A stretch of DNA of 64,000 bases, taken from the NCBI GenBank assembly GCA_965261315.1, contig CBDHDM010000072.1, positions 1-64,000 on the forward strand. Reading direction: 5' to 3'. Below the pieces are notes generated by a model that saw nothing but the letters and a program-made list of their open reading frames with translations, ran no database searches and had not been told where the DNA came from. Both the position numbers and the translations under genes were made by a program. Below are positions 17,475 to 26,113 of this stretch, piece after piece (within the stretch, counting starts at the first letter, position 1; each line of letters begins with the position of its first letter). This DNA is from Endozoicomonas sp965261315 (GTDB lineage: Bacteria; Pseudomonadota; Gammaproteobacteria; Pseudomonadales; Endozoicomonadaceae).

Positions 17475-18188
17475 ATGCGACAGATAATTCTGGATACAGA
17501 AACTACCGGAATAGACCCGAAGCAGGGGCACCGGATTATTGAAATAGGCTGTGTTGAATTGATTGACCGCAAGTTGACGGGGAATCATTACCATGTCTAT
17601 ATCAATCCGCAGCGTATCGTAGAGCAGGAAGCCATTGCCGTTCACGGTATTACTAATGAGGACTTGGCGGATAAGCCCGTATTCAGTGCTATAGCTGATG
17701 AGTTTCTGGCGTTTATTCGTGGCGCTGAGCTGGTCATTCATAATGCCCCGTTCGATATTGGTTTTATCAATCATGAATTTTCACTGCTTCGCCGCGGCTT
17801 TCCGAATGTAGAAAGTTGTTGTGGTGTGGTTGATACACTTGCTCTTGCTCGCAAAAAACATCCGGGTCAGAAAAATAATCTTGATGCTTTATGCAAACGT
17901 TATTTTATTGATAACTCATCACGAACCCTGCACGGGGCATTGTTAGACTCTGAAATCCTGGCGGAAGTCTATCTGATCATGACCGGGGGACAGACAGCAC
18001 TTCTGTTAGGTGGGAATGATCAAGATGCTGACGGCTCAGAGGAGGGCAGTGTTATTCGTCGCCTTGCATCAGACAGACCTCCACTTCCAGTAATCACTGC
18101 CAGCGATTCTGAAATGGAAAACCACAAAACGAAGCTTGAACAAATTCAGAAACAATCCGGAAACTGTCTCTGGCTTGCCAGTGAGTAA
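17475..18188 (+). CDS. dnaQ: DNA polymerase III epsilon subunit (3'-5' proofreading exonuclease)
   Basis: Epsilon is the proofreading subunit of the replicative polymerase. The 237 aa contain the DEDDh exonuclease motifs: ExoI DTETTG (D7, E9), ExoII IHNAPFDIGFINHE and ExoIII LHGALLDSEILAEVY with the catalytic His. The C-terminal linker (about 185-237) is polar and variable, as expected for the tail that binds the alpha subunit. It follows rnhA in the same orientation and precedes nudC. Confidence 0.96.
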   Translation: MRQIILDTETTGIDPKQGHRIIEIGCVELIDRKLTGNHYHVYINPQRIVEQEAIAVHGITNEDLADKPVFSAIADEFLAFIRGAELVIHNAPFDIGFINHEFSLLRRGFPNVESCCGVVDTLALARKKHPGQKNNLDALCKRYFIDNSSRTLHGALLDSEILAEVYLIMTGGQTALLLGGNDQDADGSEEGSVIRRLASDRPPLPVITASDSEMENHKTKLEQIQKQSGNCLWLASE

Positions 18189-18236
18189 TCTCATTTAGTT
18201 TTTGTCATCCCGGATTACCAATGAAGGAGTTGTACT

Positions 18237-19127
18237 TTGCAGTTTGATCAGGGATATGCGGGTAGTCCGGAGCTTAATTCCGACATTGAATACAAGCCCT
18301 TATCGGGTTTTCAGCCAGGGCTGGAGCCTCAATCCTGGCTGATTCTTAATGACGGCCAGATAGTGATGAATGGAGAAGGGCACTATCTCTGGAAGAACCT
18401 GAATCCACTGGAGGGGGTTATAAGTCAGCAGGGCATTGTAACGGGTTACCTTCATGGGCTGGCCGTTGGTGTCATTGAGCTATCCGACTCTTCGGAAAAT
18501 TTCCCCAAAACCAATATTCGATCACTACTTTCTGTTTCAGATGCCACTGTTTATGCTCATATCAGTCATAGCCTTCAAATCTTAACTTCTCGCAAAGAGC
18601 ATGCTTTTTGCGGGTGTTGTGGTCATCGAAAGGAGGAAACGATTGGTGAGTGGGCGATGGTTTGCTCCAGTTGCGGTCACCATGCCTATCCCAGAATTTC
18701 CCCTTGTGTCATTGTCCTGGTAACAAAGGGCGATGAAATGCTGCTGGTTCGACACCATCGCCACGGTAAACAATCAACCATGCACACGTTGGTGGCTGGG
18801 TTTATTGAACCGGGTGAAAGCGCAGAAACGGCTGTTCACCGAGAAGTATTTGAAGAAACCGGACTCACGCTTGGCAGACTTCATTACTGTTTCAGTCAGA
18901 GCTGGCCATTTCCTCATGCATTGATGATGGGGTTTCATGCAGAATATGAAAGTGGTGAGCTGGTTCTGGAGGAAGAAGAACTGTGTTTTGGTGGATGGTT
19001 CCATCGGGATACTCCCCCTGACTTACCCCCGGAATTCACCATTGCCCGGAAGCTGGTGGATCTTTATTTCTCGGCTGAACTTTCCGATTGTTTATCAGGT
19101 TCAGAAGCAATTAATGGGTCTTGGTAG
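18237..19127 (+). CDS. nudC: NAD+ diphosphatase / RNA deNADding Nudix enzyme
   Basis: NudC hydrolyses NADH and removes NAD caps from RNA. The 296 aa include a zinc ribbon with C125, C128, C143 and C146 (CGCCGHRK and CSSCG). The complete Nudix box starts at G188 (GFIEPGESAETAVHREVFEE, then TGL), and the NudC-specific SQSWPFPHALMMGF follows. The start is a TTG at 18237 with AAGGAG (18224-18229) at the right spacing; no in-frame ATG upstream is better placed. The 3' end overlaps the convergent tusE by 27 bases. Confidence 0.94.
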   Translation: MQFDQGYAGSPELNSDIEYKPLSGFQPGLEPQSWLILNDGQIVMNGEGHYLWKNLNPLEGVISQQGIVTGYLHGLAVGVIELSDSSENFPKTNIRSLLSVSDATVYAHISHSLQILTSRKEHAFCGCCGHRKEETIGEWAMVCSSCGHHAYPRISPCVIVLVTKGDEMLLVRHHRHGKQSTMHTLVAGFIEPGESAETAVHREVFEETGLTLGRLHYCFSQSWPFPHALMMGFHAEYESGELVLEEEELCFGGWFHRDTPPDLPPEFTIARKLVDLYFSAELSDCLSGSEAINGSW

Positions 19128-19412
19128 TCCAGCTATCCGTGCTGCAACCTTGGCAGGGCTTTCGGGAAAGAGCGCCATCAGGTAGATGCTATTGCCTTTG
19201 TCTTTTCCCAGGGTGTTGGCAATATGCTTAACAAAGGGACGTTGACTGGGTGCCAGTTCATACTGTTGATAGAAAGCCCTGAGTGTGTGGATGACTTCCC
19301 AGTGAGCCTCAGTGAGAACAATACCCTCAAGGGTCGCCAGTTGATTGGCTACATCGGTATTCCAGTCGTCAAGATTGGTCAGATAACCATCATTGTCGAG
19401 AGTCAGGGGCAT
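19101..19412 (-). CDS. tusE: Sulfurtransferase TusE (DsrC/TusE family)
   Basis: TusE accepts persulfide sulfur from TusBCD and passes it to MnmA for 2-thiouridine synthesis at tRNA wobble positions. The 103 aa match the DsrC/TusE family: DNDGYLTNLDDWN, LTEAHWEVIHTLRAFY, GNSIYLMALFPESPAKVAARI and the C-terminal GLPRPINCF with the penultimate active-site Cys. Only one C-terminal Cys is seen, as in TusE rather than dissimilatory DsrC. It is convergent with nudC, with overlapping 3' ends. Confidence 0.93.
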   Translation of the reverse strand: MPLTLDNDGYLTNLDDWNTDVANQLATLEGIVLTEAHWEVIHTLRAFYQQYELAPSQRPFVKHIANTLGKDKGNSIYLMALFPESPAKVAARIAGLPRPINCF

Positions 19413-19620
19413 TGCTTATTCCGGTATAAATTGACAGGCGGCGATTCTACATCACGAGGCTGTTCGAGAATACACTGTACTGCGTGAGCTAACACTTGTT
19501 TCCATACGTATCGAGCTATCTACAGGTTGCTTTAAAAGGGTGTTCTTTCCTTACATCGTTATTCCTGGGTAGCCACTTCGCCCCTGTGGCTCAGACAGGA
19601 GGAAGTGAATAGGTCATACA

Positions 19621-20232
19621 TCAATGAGGCTGTAAAATGCCCATGGATTGATTGCGGTTTCGACTTTTCCAACGACAATTTTTGGAAAACTGAGTACTGA
19701 GATAATCTGCCTGGTCTGGCAGGATTCGCTGACTGTTCACCAGCGCGAGGTATTCCGCAGCGTTGGGACGATAGGGCAGGGCAATCAATGACATATCTAT
19801 ATTTTCCAACAGCTTATCACCTTTAAACTGGTTACAGCGCCGGCAGGCCGCTACAACATTCATCCAGTCGTCCACACCGCCTCTTGATTTGGGTAATATA
19901 TGGTCTCGCGTCAGCTCCCGGCGTTTATAGAAGTGACCACAATACATACATTGGTGATTGTCTCGTTCAAACAGTGAATAATTGGTGAGGGCAGGGTTAT
20001 TTCGGCAGGGGAACAGGCGTTTACCACCGCAGGCAACAATACTTGTGAGCTCGATAATCGTTCGATCTTCAAGCCATCGGTTATAACCCCCATGTATTCG
20101 GTAAATAACGTCCCCAAGACTCCAGCGTACCAACTCTCTGGAATAAAGGCATACTGTTTCCTGCCATGTCAGCCATTCAACAGGCTGGCCGGCAGTATTC
20201 AATCGCAGAATATACACGACAGAGGCTCCCAT
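19621..20232 (-). CDS. HNH endonuclease family protein
   Basis: This 203-aa protein has a clear HNH fold in its C-terminal half: a zinc pair CMYCG, the catalytic LTRDHILPKSRGG, then NVVAACRRCNQFKGDK with the second Cys pair. The N-terminal half (WLTWQETVCLYSRELVRWSLGD) is the usual companion of the housekeeping HNH proteins common in proteobacteria. The substrate is not known; these genes are not normally linked to restriction systems, and none is adjacent here. Confidence 0.88.
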   Translation of the reverse strand: MGASVVYILRLNTAGQPVEWLTWQETVCLYSRELVRWSLGDVIYRIHGGYNRWLEDRTIIELTSIVACGGKRLFPCRNNPALTNYSLFERDNHQCMYCGHFYKRRELTRDHILPKSRGGVDDWMNVVAACRRCNQFKGDKLLENIDMSLIALPYRPNAAEYLALVNSQRILPDQADYLSTQFSKNCRWKSRNRNQSMGILQPH

Positions 20233-20602
20233 TTATCAATCCCTGATAAAGGTCAACCTGGCTGGCCATATCCCTAACTGATTTTTTCAGTGGCTGAGTC
20301 GACCAGTGAAAGTATGAGATTGGCCACTCCGACCTGATTAAGGTCGATCGGTTAAACAATTTATCGGCTCTGTTATTCTGATTGTTATCCATTTCAGGCT
20401 AACACATTCATTTACCAATAATAAACCCATCCTCACGGTTAGGGTCTGGTTAGCCTGATTTTCACATATATCTTGAATATGTATAAAAGTAATCAATCTT
20501 TAGTGTGGGATGCATACAGCTAAGCTTGAAATAGCTCAATTACACACGGAATGCAGGTTTGATCAAACAGAGCCTAAACCGGTATCTATCAGGTAATTAT
20601 CG
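20233..20602. other. Intergenic region before the DCC-family gene
   Basis: These 370 bases have no convincing coding region. A 71-codon minus-strand open frame overlapping the HNH start has no family features. The right half is AT-rich (TCACATATATCTTGAATATG at about 20461-20480) and may hold the promoter of the downstream gene. Confidence 0.5.
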
Positions 20603-20968
20603 ATGAAAGTGACTGTCTTTTACGATGGAGAATGTCCAATCTGTCTTAAAGCGCTGTCTCGATGGCGTGATAAAGCCTATACCTGCGATATTCAATGGTT
20701 TGATATTACCGGACAGGATGATGTGCTCATAGCAAAAGGGATCAATCCTCAAAGGGCAATAGAGCAACTGCATATTCTTTGTGATGATGGTGTCATTCTG
20801 ACCAGTATGAGTAGCTACAGTTTCCTGTTGTGCCATCTCCCTCGTTGGTGGTGGCTGGGCTTTTTGATCTCGTTGCCCGGGATCAGACAGGGGCTGACCT
20901 GGGGTTACGATACAATGACTCGACGGCGCCTGAAGCGAGAAGGTCGCTGTTGCGACTCAAAATGCTGA
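20603..20968 (+). CDS. DCC-family thiol-disulfide oxidoreductase-like protein (DUF393)
   Basis: This 121-aa protein has the family signature FYDGECPIC near the N-terminus, followed by a thioredoxin-like fold segment (IQWFDITGQDD) and DDGVILTSMSSYSFLLC. A hydrophobic WWWLGFLISLPGIR region and the C-terminal CCDSKC follow. DUF393 members have a CxxC-like redox pair and are often beside membrane proteins; the reaction is not established. The ATG is preceded by AGGTAATTATCG, a weak ribosome site. Confidence 0.85.
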   Translation: MKVTVFYDGECPICLKALSRWRDKAYTCDIQWFDITGQDDVLIAKGINPQRAIEQLHILCDDGVILTSMSSYSFLLCHLPRWWWLGFLISLPGIRQGLTWGYDTMTRRRLKREGRCCDSKC

Positions 20969-21030
20969 AGGCGGTTTTTTAACATGATGGAAGAGTATCT
21001 GAGCGGTTTGTAATCTGGAAGGGGGAAAGC

Positions 21031-21261
21031 GTGGATAATTTCCAACGGTTAATGAGTGGATTCGCCTGGTTTGGGATATCGCCTTTTATTATTTCTCTTA
21101 CACTATCAGTCAGGGAACAGTCGCTCTTTGGTATCAGTGGAGAACAGATTTTTATTATCTACTCAGTCATTATTTGCTGTTTTATGGCAGGTACTTTATG
21201 GGGGCAGGCTGTCTATAGTGATAATCGCTCTCGATGGTATCACTGTCAGGTCAATGGATGA
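21031..21261 (+). pseudogene. Truncated DUF3429-like membrane protein
   Basis: The GTG start (with GGGGGAAAG before it) opens a 76-aa frame with two hydrophobic segments: FAWFGISPFIISLTLSV and IFIIYSVIICCFMAGTLWGQ. The second resembles the YGAVILSFLGGIHWG motif of DUF3429 inner-membrane proteins, which are usually about 150 aa with four helices. The frame then ends in a non-matching tail. No other frame downstream restores the missing half, so this looks like a truncated remnant. Family assignment is from memory of the motif and is uncertain. Confidence 0.45.
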
Positions 21262-21356
21262 TGGCTACACGGTTATGCTGAGTAATCTGGATTGCTTACT
21301 GACTATCCAAATGATAATTTTTTAAACCCTTGAGAGCATGACTTGGGAGCCAGGCA

Positions 21357-22409
21357 GTGAAAAGAATTAAACTGGGATGCAGTGAGCTGGAAGTGACGGA
21401 AGTCTGTCTGGGGTCAATGACCTGGGGGCTGCAGAACTCTCTGGCAGAGGCTTTTGAGCAGATTGACTATGCGCTGGATCAGGGTATTAACTTTATTGAT
21501 ACCGCAGAGATGTATCCGGTTCCTCCCAACGCAGAAACCAGTGGAGAGACTGAACGTTTTATTGGTGAATGGATTCGTGCCAACCCCGGTAAACGTAATG
21601 ATCTGGTGATAGCGACAAAAATTGCGGGTGTGGGGTTACCCTGGATTAGAAATGCCAGTCCAATCAGTGGTAAGACGACCAAAGAAGCAGTGGAAGGCTC
21701 ACTGCAACGCTTGAATACAGACTGTATTGATCTTTATCAGTTGCACTGGCCAAACCGGATCTCACCACATTTTGCCAAGCATTGGCCGGGAATGTTTCCC
21801 CATACGCAAGTGGATCGGGCCCAGCAGGAAGTGGAAATGCTGGATATTCTGGGTGGGCTGGCTGAGTGCATCAAGGCAGGGAAAATACGTCATTGTGGTT
21901 TGTCCGATGATACGCCCTGGGGAATCGGCGAGTATGTTCGCCTGAGTGAAAAGTATGACCTGCCCAGAATGGTGTCCATACAGAATGAATTCAATCTGAT
22001 ACATGCCAAGGATTCCCCCTACCTGCTGGAATCCTGTGTGTTGAATGATGTTGCTTACCTTCCCTGGTCCCCACTGGCGGGCGGAGTACTCTCAGGTAAA
22101 TATCGGAATGGCCAGGTGCCTAAAGGGTCAAGATGGTCCATTGGGCAGAGAAATGGCCTTTTTCGTGATACACCGGTGACCCATGAGGCTATTGAGGCTT
22201 ACGCCACTGTGGCAGAACGCCATGGGCTTTCACTGACTCAAATGGCTCTGGCCTGGGTCTACCAGACTGAAGGCGTTACTTCCACAATCATTGGTGCAAC
22301 CTCTCTTTCCCAGCTAAAGGAAGATATTGAAGCCTATCATCTCCAGTTGTCACAGGAGGTGCTGGCGGATATCAATATTGTTTTCCGTAAATACCCGGTA
22401 CCTTTCTAA
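21357..22409 (+). CDS. Aldo/keto reductase, Tas-like
   Basis: This NADPH-dependent oxidoreductase (350 aa) has a TIM-barrel fold. Motifs seen are LGSMTWG near the N-terminus, GINFIDTAEMYP (catalytic Asp and Tyr), DLVIATKIAG (catalytic Lys), and DLYQLHWPNR (His). The C-terminal cofactor loop TSTIIGATSLSQLKEDI is also present. The long insertion NAETSGETERFIGEW is typical of the Tas/YghZ-like group, and E. coli tas is the nearest named relative. The start is GTG at 21357. The native substrate is unknown. Confidence 0.9.
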   Translation: MKRIKLGCSELEVTEVCLGSMTWGLQNSLAEAFEQIDYALDQGINFIDTAEMYPVPPNAETSGETERFIGEWIRANPGKRNDLVIATKIAGVGLPWIRNASPISGKTTKEAVEGSLQRLNTDCIDLYQLHWPNRISPHFAKHWPGMFPHTQVDRAQQEVEMLDILGGLAECIKAGKIRHCGLSDDTPWGIGEYVRLSEKYDLPRMVSIQNEFNLIHAKDSPYLLESCVLNDVAYLPWSPLAGGVLSGKYRNGQVPKGSRWSIGQRNGLFRDTPVTHEAIEAYATVAERHGLSLTQMALAWVYQTEGVTSTIIGATSLSQLKEDIEAYHLQLSQEVLADINIVFRKYPVPF

Positions 22410-22416
22410 AAGGTTG

Positions 22417-22593
22417 TTATTTCAGCCTGACCACAGCACCCGATGGCACCTCACAAACAACATCTGCACACTTAAAGTTTTTGGGGAGCAATTTAAGTGT
22501 ATTTTCTCGTTTACATTTAGCGCAGGGACAGTGTTTGGCAACCAATGACTCACCGAGATCGCCAAGCTTCTGTTTTTCTGGAGACTGGCTCAT
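22417..22593 (-). CDS. 58-residue Cys-rich protein resembling a DpnI-type N-terminus
   Basis: This short ORF begins at an ATG overlapping the stop of the preceding gene (ATGA) and ends eight bases from the convergent aldo/keto reductase stop. It contains KLGDLGESLVAKHCPCAKCK and then LLPKNFKCADVVC, giving four Cys in CPC..C/C...C arrangement that could bind zinc. The pattern (GE.LV, CPxCxxxxTL, NFKCADVxC) recalls the N-terminal nuclease domain of DpnI-like proteins. In those a second CxxC and YLAQVKT would follow; here the sequence diverges after CADVVC and stops. It is probably a truncated remnant, although it may still be translated by coupling. Confidence 0.5.
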   Translation of the reverse strand: MSQSPEKQKLGDLGESLVAKHCPCAKCKRENTLKLLPKNFKCADVVCEVPSGAVVRLK

Positions 22594-22910
22594 TCGCCAC
22601 TGCCACCATTCTTACGCACCCAAATAATATTGAATAGTTCAGAATGATGACCTGGCAGGTGTCTCAGTAACATCAGTATCTGAGACTTCTCCACTGGTGT
22701 GTGTCTGGATCTGCTCCAGCTCTTCTTTTGACAGGGGGCATAAAAACGAGGTAGTCCCAGCCAAACCCCCAGCCATTCATCTTGTTTGCCAATCCAGCCA
22801 TCTGGAAAAAGGCTGCAGCCATCACTGACAAAAGGTTTCAACTCGCTGCCAAAAGCAGTCAATGAGATAAGAACGGTAAACGTCAGTGAAGGATGCTTTC
22901 TTTTCATCAT
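22590..22910 (-). CDS. Small secreted protein, possibly degraded
   Basis: This 106-aa protein has a signal-like N-terminus (SLTFTVLISLTAFG) followed by FVSDGCSLFPDGWIGKQDEW. That motif is typical of short periplasmic proteins of unknown function, which normally continue with CC..HD..YW. Here the part after EWLG does not match, and another frame gives CPLSKEELEQIQTHTSGEVS, so a frameshift or internal deletion is likely. It overlaps its neighbours by four bases on both sides, indicating an operon 23617-22417. No function is proposed. Confidence 0.5.
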   Translation of the reverse strand: MMKRKHPSLTFTVLISLTAFGSELKPFVSDGCSLFPDGWIGKQDEWLGVWLGLPRFYAPCQKKSWSRSRHTPVEKSQILMLLRHLPGHHSELFNIIWVRKNGGSGE

Positions 22911-23617
22911 TCAGCGGAATCTTCTGTATTCGCAGGTAGTTCGGAGCCGGCATACCGGTCCGGCTCAAGGGTATACATTCTGAATGCAAAGATCGTCGAT
23001 AGGGTGAAAAGAACAGAGCTCACAACACCGGAAACAAACGTGAATATAGGCCCGGCAAGTTCTAACAGATCCAGAAATGATTCAAGCAGCAATAACGGAA
23101 CGGTGATGGCGACAGGAATAAGGAGTAATCCAGCGACTAACTGCCATTGTTCGTTGCGACTGCTTTTCCAACTGGCCAATAATGCTTCATAACCACTCTT
23201 ATGGTGAAACAGGCAGTAGAACTCCGCAAAAGCCAGCCGACCCAAAACAATCAGGCCGGGAATAATCAGCAGCATAAACCCGGCCGCTGTGGCCAGTGAT
23301 GACAGAATGTAGGCAGCCATGAGCGGTAACCAGAACTTCAGTGCCCGCTGGTAGCAGGTTTTAACAGGGAGGTACTCGTCCGTCAGTACTGAAGCCAGAA
23401 AGAGGATCAAAGCACCCTGGTAGACTGGTGTTAGCAATAGACCAACGCCTGAGGCTAACCATAAAATAGAATCATTGTCGCCCTGATAGAGGGCATCGCA
23501 AATTCCATAGAATATCTCCAGGGGAATAATTACAGGTAGTACGATGGCACAGATGCTGCGAACATTGCTTTTGAAGAAAAACAGTGATTCTTTAAGAATT
23601 TCTATAAATGGCTTCAT
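22907..23617 (-). CDS. YciC-like multi-pass inner-membrane protein
   Basis: This 236-aa hydrophobic protein has about six membrane segments: ICAIVLPVIIPLEIFYGIC, LLLTPVYQGALILFLASVL, LPLMAAYILSSLATAAGFML, LIIPGLIVLGRLAFAEFYCL, LVAGLLLIPVAITVPLLLL and the last before FAFRMY. The G-LIIPG-hydrophobic-R pattern and the ILKES...FF start resemble the UPF0259/YciC family. The role is unknown. It is the first gene of a minus-strand operon with four-base overlaps to the two downstream genes. Confidence 0.75.
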   Translation of the reverse strand: MKPFIEILKESLFFFKSNVRSICAIVLPVIIPLEIFYGICDALYQGDNDSILWLASGVGLLLTPVYQGALILFLASVLTDEYLPVKTCYQRALKFWLPLMAAYILSSLATAAGFMLLIIPGLIVLGRLAFAEFYCLFHHKSGYEALLASWKSSRNEQWQLVAGLLLIPVAITVPLLLLESFLDLLELAGPIFTFVSGVVSSVLFTLSTIFAFRMYTLEPDRYAGSELPANTEDSAE

Positions 23618-23716
23618 TATTTTTCAGTTAACTCATTGCTTTAAGCCCGATCCATGGGCACTGTAACCAATCATACAGGTGAGAAGAGGTCACCTCACCT
23701 GTGAAGTTAATCATTG

Positions 23717-24099
23717 TTACCAGACATATTCCAGTGGCTGGTGGGGCTCGGCAGGGAGTTCTATTCGAATGCTATCTTCTGGCACAATCTTTCCGCCAGC
23801 GATAACAACCCCCATAACGCCGGTTTTGCGGATCATCTTGCCATCTTCGTTCCTGTCAATCACAGCCTTTAAAAGCCCTTTTCCAGTAACTCATCAAACA
23901 GTTCAGTCTGAATCAGGTGAACCTGTCTCAGGTTGGGACGTGATGGGTCTTTCTTTAACAGATAGAGATGCTTGATGGTTTTGCCCGCATGGGCATCACC
24001 TTCAACGCCCACACCTTCGATCAACGTAATGGATGACTGGTTCTGCTTACTGAAATTGTGTTCTGCACTGCGACTGACTGCGGTGACAATAGCTTCCAA
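23717..24099 (-). pseudogene. MOSC-domain gene with an internal deletion
   Basis: The first 76 codons (from 24099) read as the N-terminal half of a YiiM-type MOSC protein: IEGVGVEGDAHAGKTIKH and LRQVHLIQTELFDELLEKGF, then stop. After a frame change, GLLKAVIDRNEDGKMIRKTG and VMGVVIAGGKIVPEDSIRIE run to a stop at 23717; this is the family's C-terminal end. The central part, including the catalytic-Cys region, is missing. About 60 codons appear deleted, with the junction around 23868-23875 between LLEKGF and GLLKAV. The protein cannot be functional. Confidence 0.78.
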
Positions 24100-24155
24100 A
24101 GATGACTGCTCCGTGTTGATCGGTTTATTGTTGATTCATGCCTGAAAAAGCTCTG

Positions 24156-24857
24156 TCAGGCAAAGGATTTACACTCGACAAACAAAAAGCTCGGGTTCTT
24201 CGACAGGTGGTTGTATGACTCTGGCGAAATGTCTTTCATGGCTTCAGCAGGGCGGCCTTCGTTCAGTGCAGCTACATAAAGACCCGCATTGGCGATAGCA
24301 TTAAACAGCTCAGTCAGAGAGCGTCGGTAAAACTGAACCTGAACCGGATGACCAATGGTGTCCCACTCCTCAATAATCAACTCGCGGGAGAAGTAATTAC
24401 CTGATGGAGACACTTCAAAGTCAACGATCGGGTGGTGGGTCGAAAAGAAAAATGAACCACCACGATTGAGTACCCGCTGGGCATCATTGAACAGAGGACT
24501 AAGATCCTCAATATAATGAATGGTCAGTGGGCAGACGATCAGATCATAGGATGAATCCTGTTCATCCGGGAGGCCATGGCTCAAATCAGCAACATATGCA
24601 GTGACCTGATCACCAAACTTCTTTTGAACTATCTGCACCATTTCCGGTGAAACATCGCTGGCGGTAACACGGGCCCCTTGACTCAGGAAATGCTCAACAT
24701 AGGCTCCCGGTCCGCACCCCAGGTCCAGAATCGACTTGCCCTGCAGCTCAGGCAGCATTGCCAGCATCGAAGGGCGTTCAAGCAGTGCATTATAAACATT
24801 ACTGGTAATCGCCTGTGCATACTCATTGGCATACTGGCTGTACATAGGGGCGGACAT
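24156..24857 (-). CDS. Class I SAM-dependent methyltransferase
   Basis: This protein of about 233 aa has clear motifs: motif I SILDLGCGPGAYVEHFLSQG, motif II VTASDVSPEMV, an acidic YDLIVCPLTIHYIEDL and motif III NRGGSFFFSTHHP. These place it in the methyltransferase 11 group acting on small molecules; the substrate is unknown. An in-frame extension to 24944 exists, but its N-terminal residues do not look coding. I chose the ATG at 24857 (MSAPMYSQYANEYA), which places motif I at the usual distance. Confidence 0.88.
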   Translation of the reverse strand: MSAPMYSQYANEYAQAITSNVYNALLERPSMLAMLPELQGKSILDLGCGPGAYVEHFLSQGARVTASDVSPEMVQIVQKKFGDQVTAYVADLSHGLPDEQDSSYDLIVCPLTIHYIEDLSPLFNDAQRVLNRGGSFFFSTHHPIVDFEVSPSGNYFSRELIIEEWDTIGHPVQVQFYRRSLTELFNAIANAGLYVAALNEGRPAEAMKDISPESYNHLSKNPSFLFVECKSFA

Positions 24858-24981
24858 AAAAACACTCGGAAAATGAAAACAGGATAATATCGCCAATGGA
24901 AAAACAGGAGAATCAGGGCAATTACCAGACACAAAAAACGACATCCGGGATTGAGGGCATCGTTATGAAGTGGATTAGGAA

Positions 24982-25266
24982 TCAGTTCCGGTCAACCGCA
25001 ATGGATAGCTGGTATTGATGAGTTTCATTTCGACGGGCCAGTGCCCTGGGCATCAGAATCCGCAGGGTATACTCGTCATCGGATTGAACAGTGAAGGGTT
25101 GATTGTTCTCAAGGGGCTCTTCAATGGGCGAAATAATAATGACATCAAGCTGGCGGGTATTGATATCGACCGTCGACCGACCGTGCCTGGCCAGCTTCAA
25201 TGCATAATCGTGGTAGGCATAGCCGGATATTTTCCCCTCATGGATTACCTGATACTCGACTCTCAA
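24982..25266 (-). CDS. Conserved-looking small protein of unknown function
   Basis: This 94-aa frame starts at TTG 25266. Composition looks like a soluble beta-rich protein (VEYQVIHEGKISGYAYHDYA, DDEYTLRILMPRALA). The coding signal extends upstream in the same frame without an ATG for about 20 codons (as NIKHSCIRNLRVEYQ), and another frame supplies an ATG (MPTASLKYRLPEYQT). A frameshift near 25280 is therefore possible. No family was recognised. It stands alone, 125 bases upstream of the methyltransferase gene. Confidence 0.4.
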   Translation of the reverse strand: MRVEYQVIHEGKISGYAYHDYALKLARHGRSTVDINTRQLDVIIISPIEEPLENNQPFTVQSDDEYTLRILMPRALARRNETHQYQLSIAVDRN

Positions 25267-25399
25267 GTTTCTAATGCACGAGTGTTTGATATTCAGGCAA
25301 ACGGTACTTGAGTGAGGCAGTTGGCATCATTCTCCCCAGTTCCCTGCCTGCCATATTGAACGATAATATAGGAGTATTTCTCACCCATCATTAAGTACC

Positions 25400-25633
25400 A
25401 TGTCCTCACCTATGTCTCTTGCTGATAGACTTGCTGCCCACCCTGAACTAGAACGCAGAGTTTCTACATATTTAGTGCGGTCATGGCAGAGCTGGATTTG
25501 CACAGAAATGGAAAGAAAGGCAAGGCGTCCAATAAATAAGAGCAGTGTCACCGGTATCTTCGAAATCGCCCGGGACAATTCGAATATATTGTTGTTATTA
25601 AAAGTCAGTGATTGTATATCTTTTCTTGTTTGA
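25400..25633 (+). CDS. Short ORF, possible gene remnant
   Basis: This 77-aa frame begins with MSLADRLAAHPELERRVSTYL, which looks like a genuine amphipathic helical N-terminus. Similar starts are seen in some transposase-associated or regulatory proteins. After about residue 50 the sequence becomes hydrophobic and non-descript. It is best read as a truncated remnant; the opposite strand has a comparably long open frame, so coding is uncertain. Confidence 0.25.
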   Translation: MSSPMSLADRLAAHPELERRVSTYLVRSWQSWICTEMERKARRPINKSSVTGIFEIARDNSNILLLLKVSDCISFLV

Positions 25634-25715
25634 GATCTCACTTCATTCGAGACAAGTGGTCGATATTTCCGGATAAACGGTAAGTTCAATGAATGGTATG
25701 AGAAACCCTTCACAA

Positions 25716-25751
25716 AAAAGCCGGCGCTGCCAATATGCAGAGCCGGCTTTT
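25716..25751 (-). terminator. Bidirectional hairpin terminator downstream of the SCP2 gene
   Basis: AAAAGCCGGC (25716-25725) pairs with GCCGGCTTTT (25742-25751). The A-tract on the left gives a T-run for minus-strand transcripts from the SCP2 gene, and the T-run on the right serves plus-strand transcripts. Confidence 0.8.
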
Positions 25752-25798
25752 ATGCGATGAATTGTCTTTGAAACTGTTATCCAGGAAGTAGTGCTCTA

Positions 25799-26113
25799 TC
25801 AGTTTGGGAATAGAACATTAAGCTTGGTGGCCAGCATCATATTGCCTTCGGCGCGCAGTTTACCCATCATAAATGCCTGCATGCCATCCATTTCACCGGA
25901 CATCACACCTACCATCGTTTCACTGTCCATAAGCAACGTGACACTGGGATCGTCATGGGTACCTTGGACAATCTCGAAAGTACCATCCTTAATCACCAGG
26001 TGATAGGTATCAGCATCTTCAATATCAAACTGGAAAACCTCATCGAGGCCAGCTGCAGCATCAGCATTAAAACGGGTTTTCATGGACTCAATGATTTCAG
26101 CAACTGTGCTCAT
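25799..26113 (-). CDS. SCP2 sterol-binding domain protein
   Basis: This 104-aa single-domain protein has the sterol carrier protein 2 fold: an amphipathic N-terminal helix (IIESMKTRFNADAAAGLDEV), FQFDIEDADTYHLVIKDG, DPSVTLLMDSETMVGVMSGE and the C-terminal MMGKLRAEGNMMLATKLNVL. Such proteins bind lipids or fatty acyl groups in the cytoplasm; the partner here is unknown. It is divergent from sohB, with a 220-base gap, and ends at a hairpin terminator. Confidence 0.92.
   Translation of the reverse strand: MSTVAEIIESMKTRFNADAAAGLDEVFQFDIEDADTYHLVIKDGTFEIVQGTHDDPSVTLLMDSETMVGVMSGEMDGMQAFMMGKLRAEGNMMLATKLNVLFPN

Noticed and set aside
20177..20392. 71-codon minus-strand frame upstream of the HNH gene
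   Set aside because: It overlaps the HNH start out of frame and shows no domain or ribosome site.
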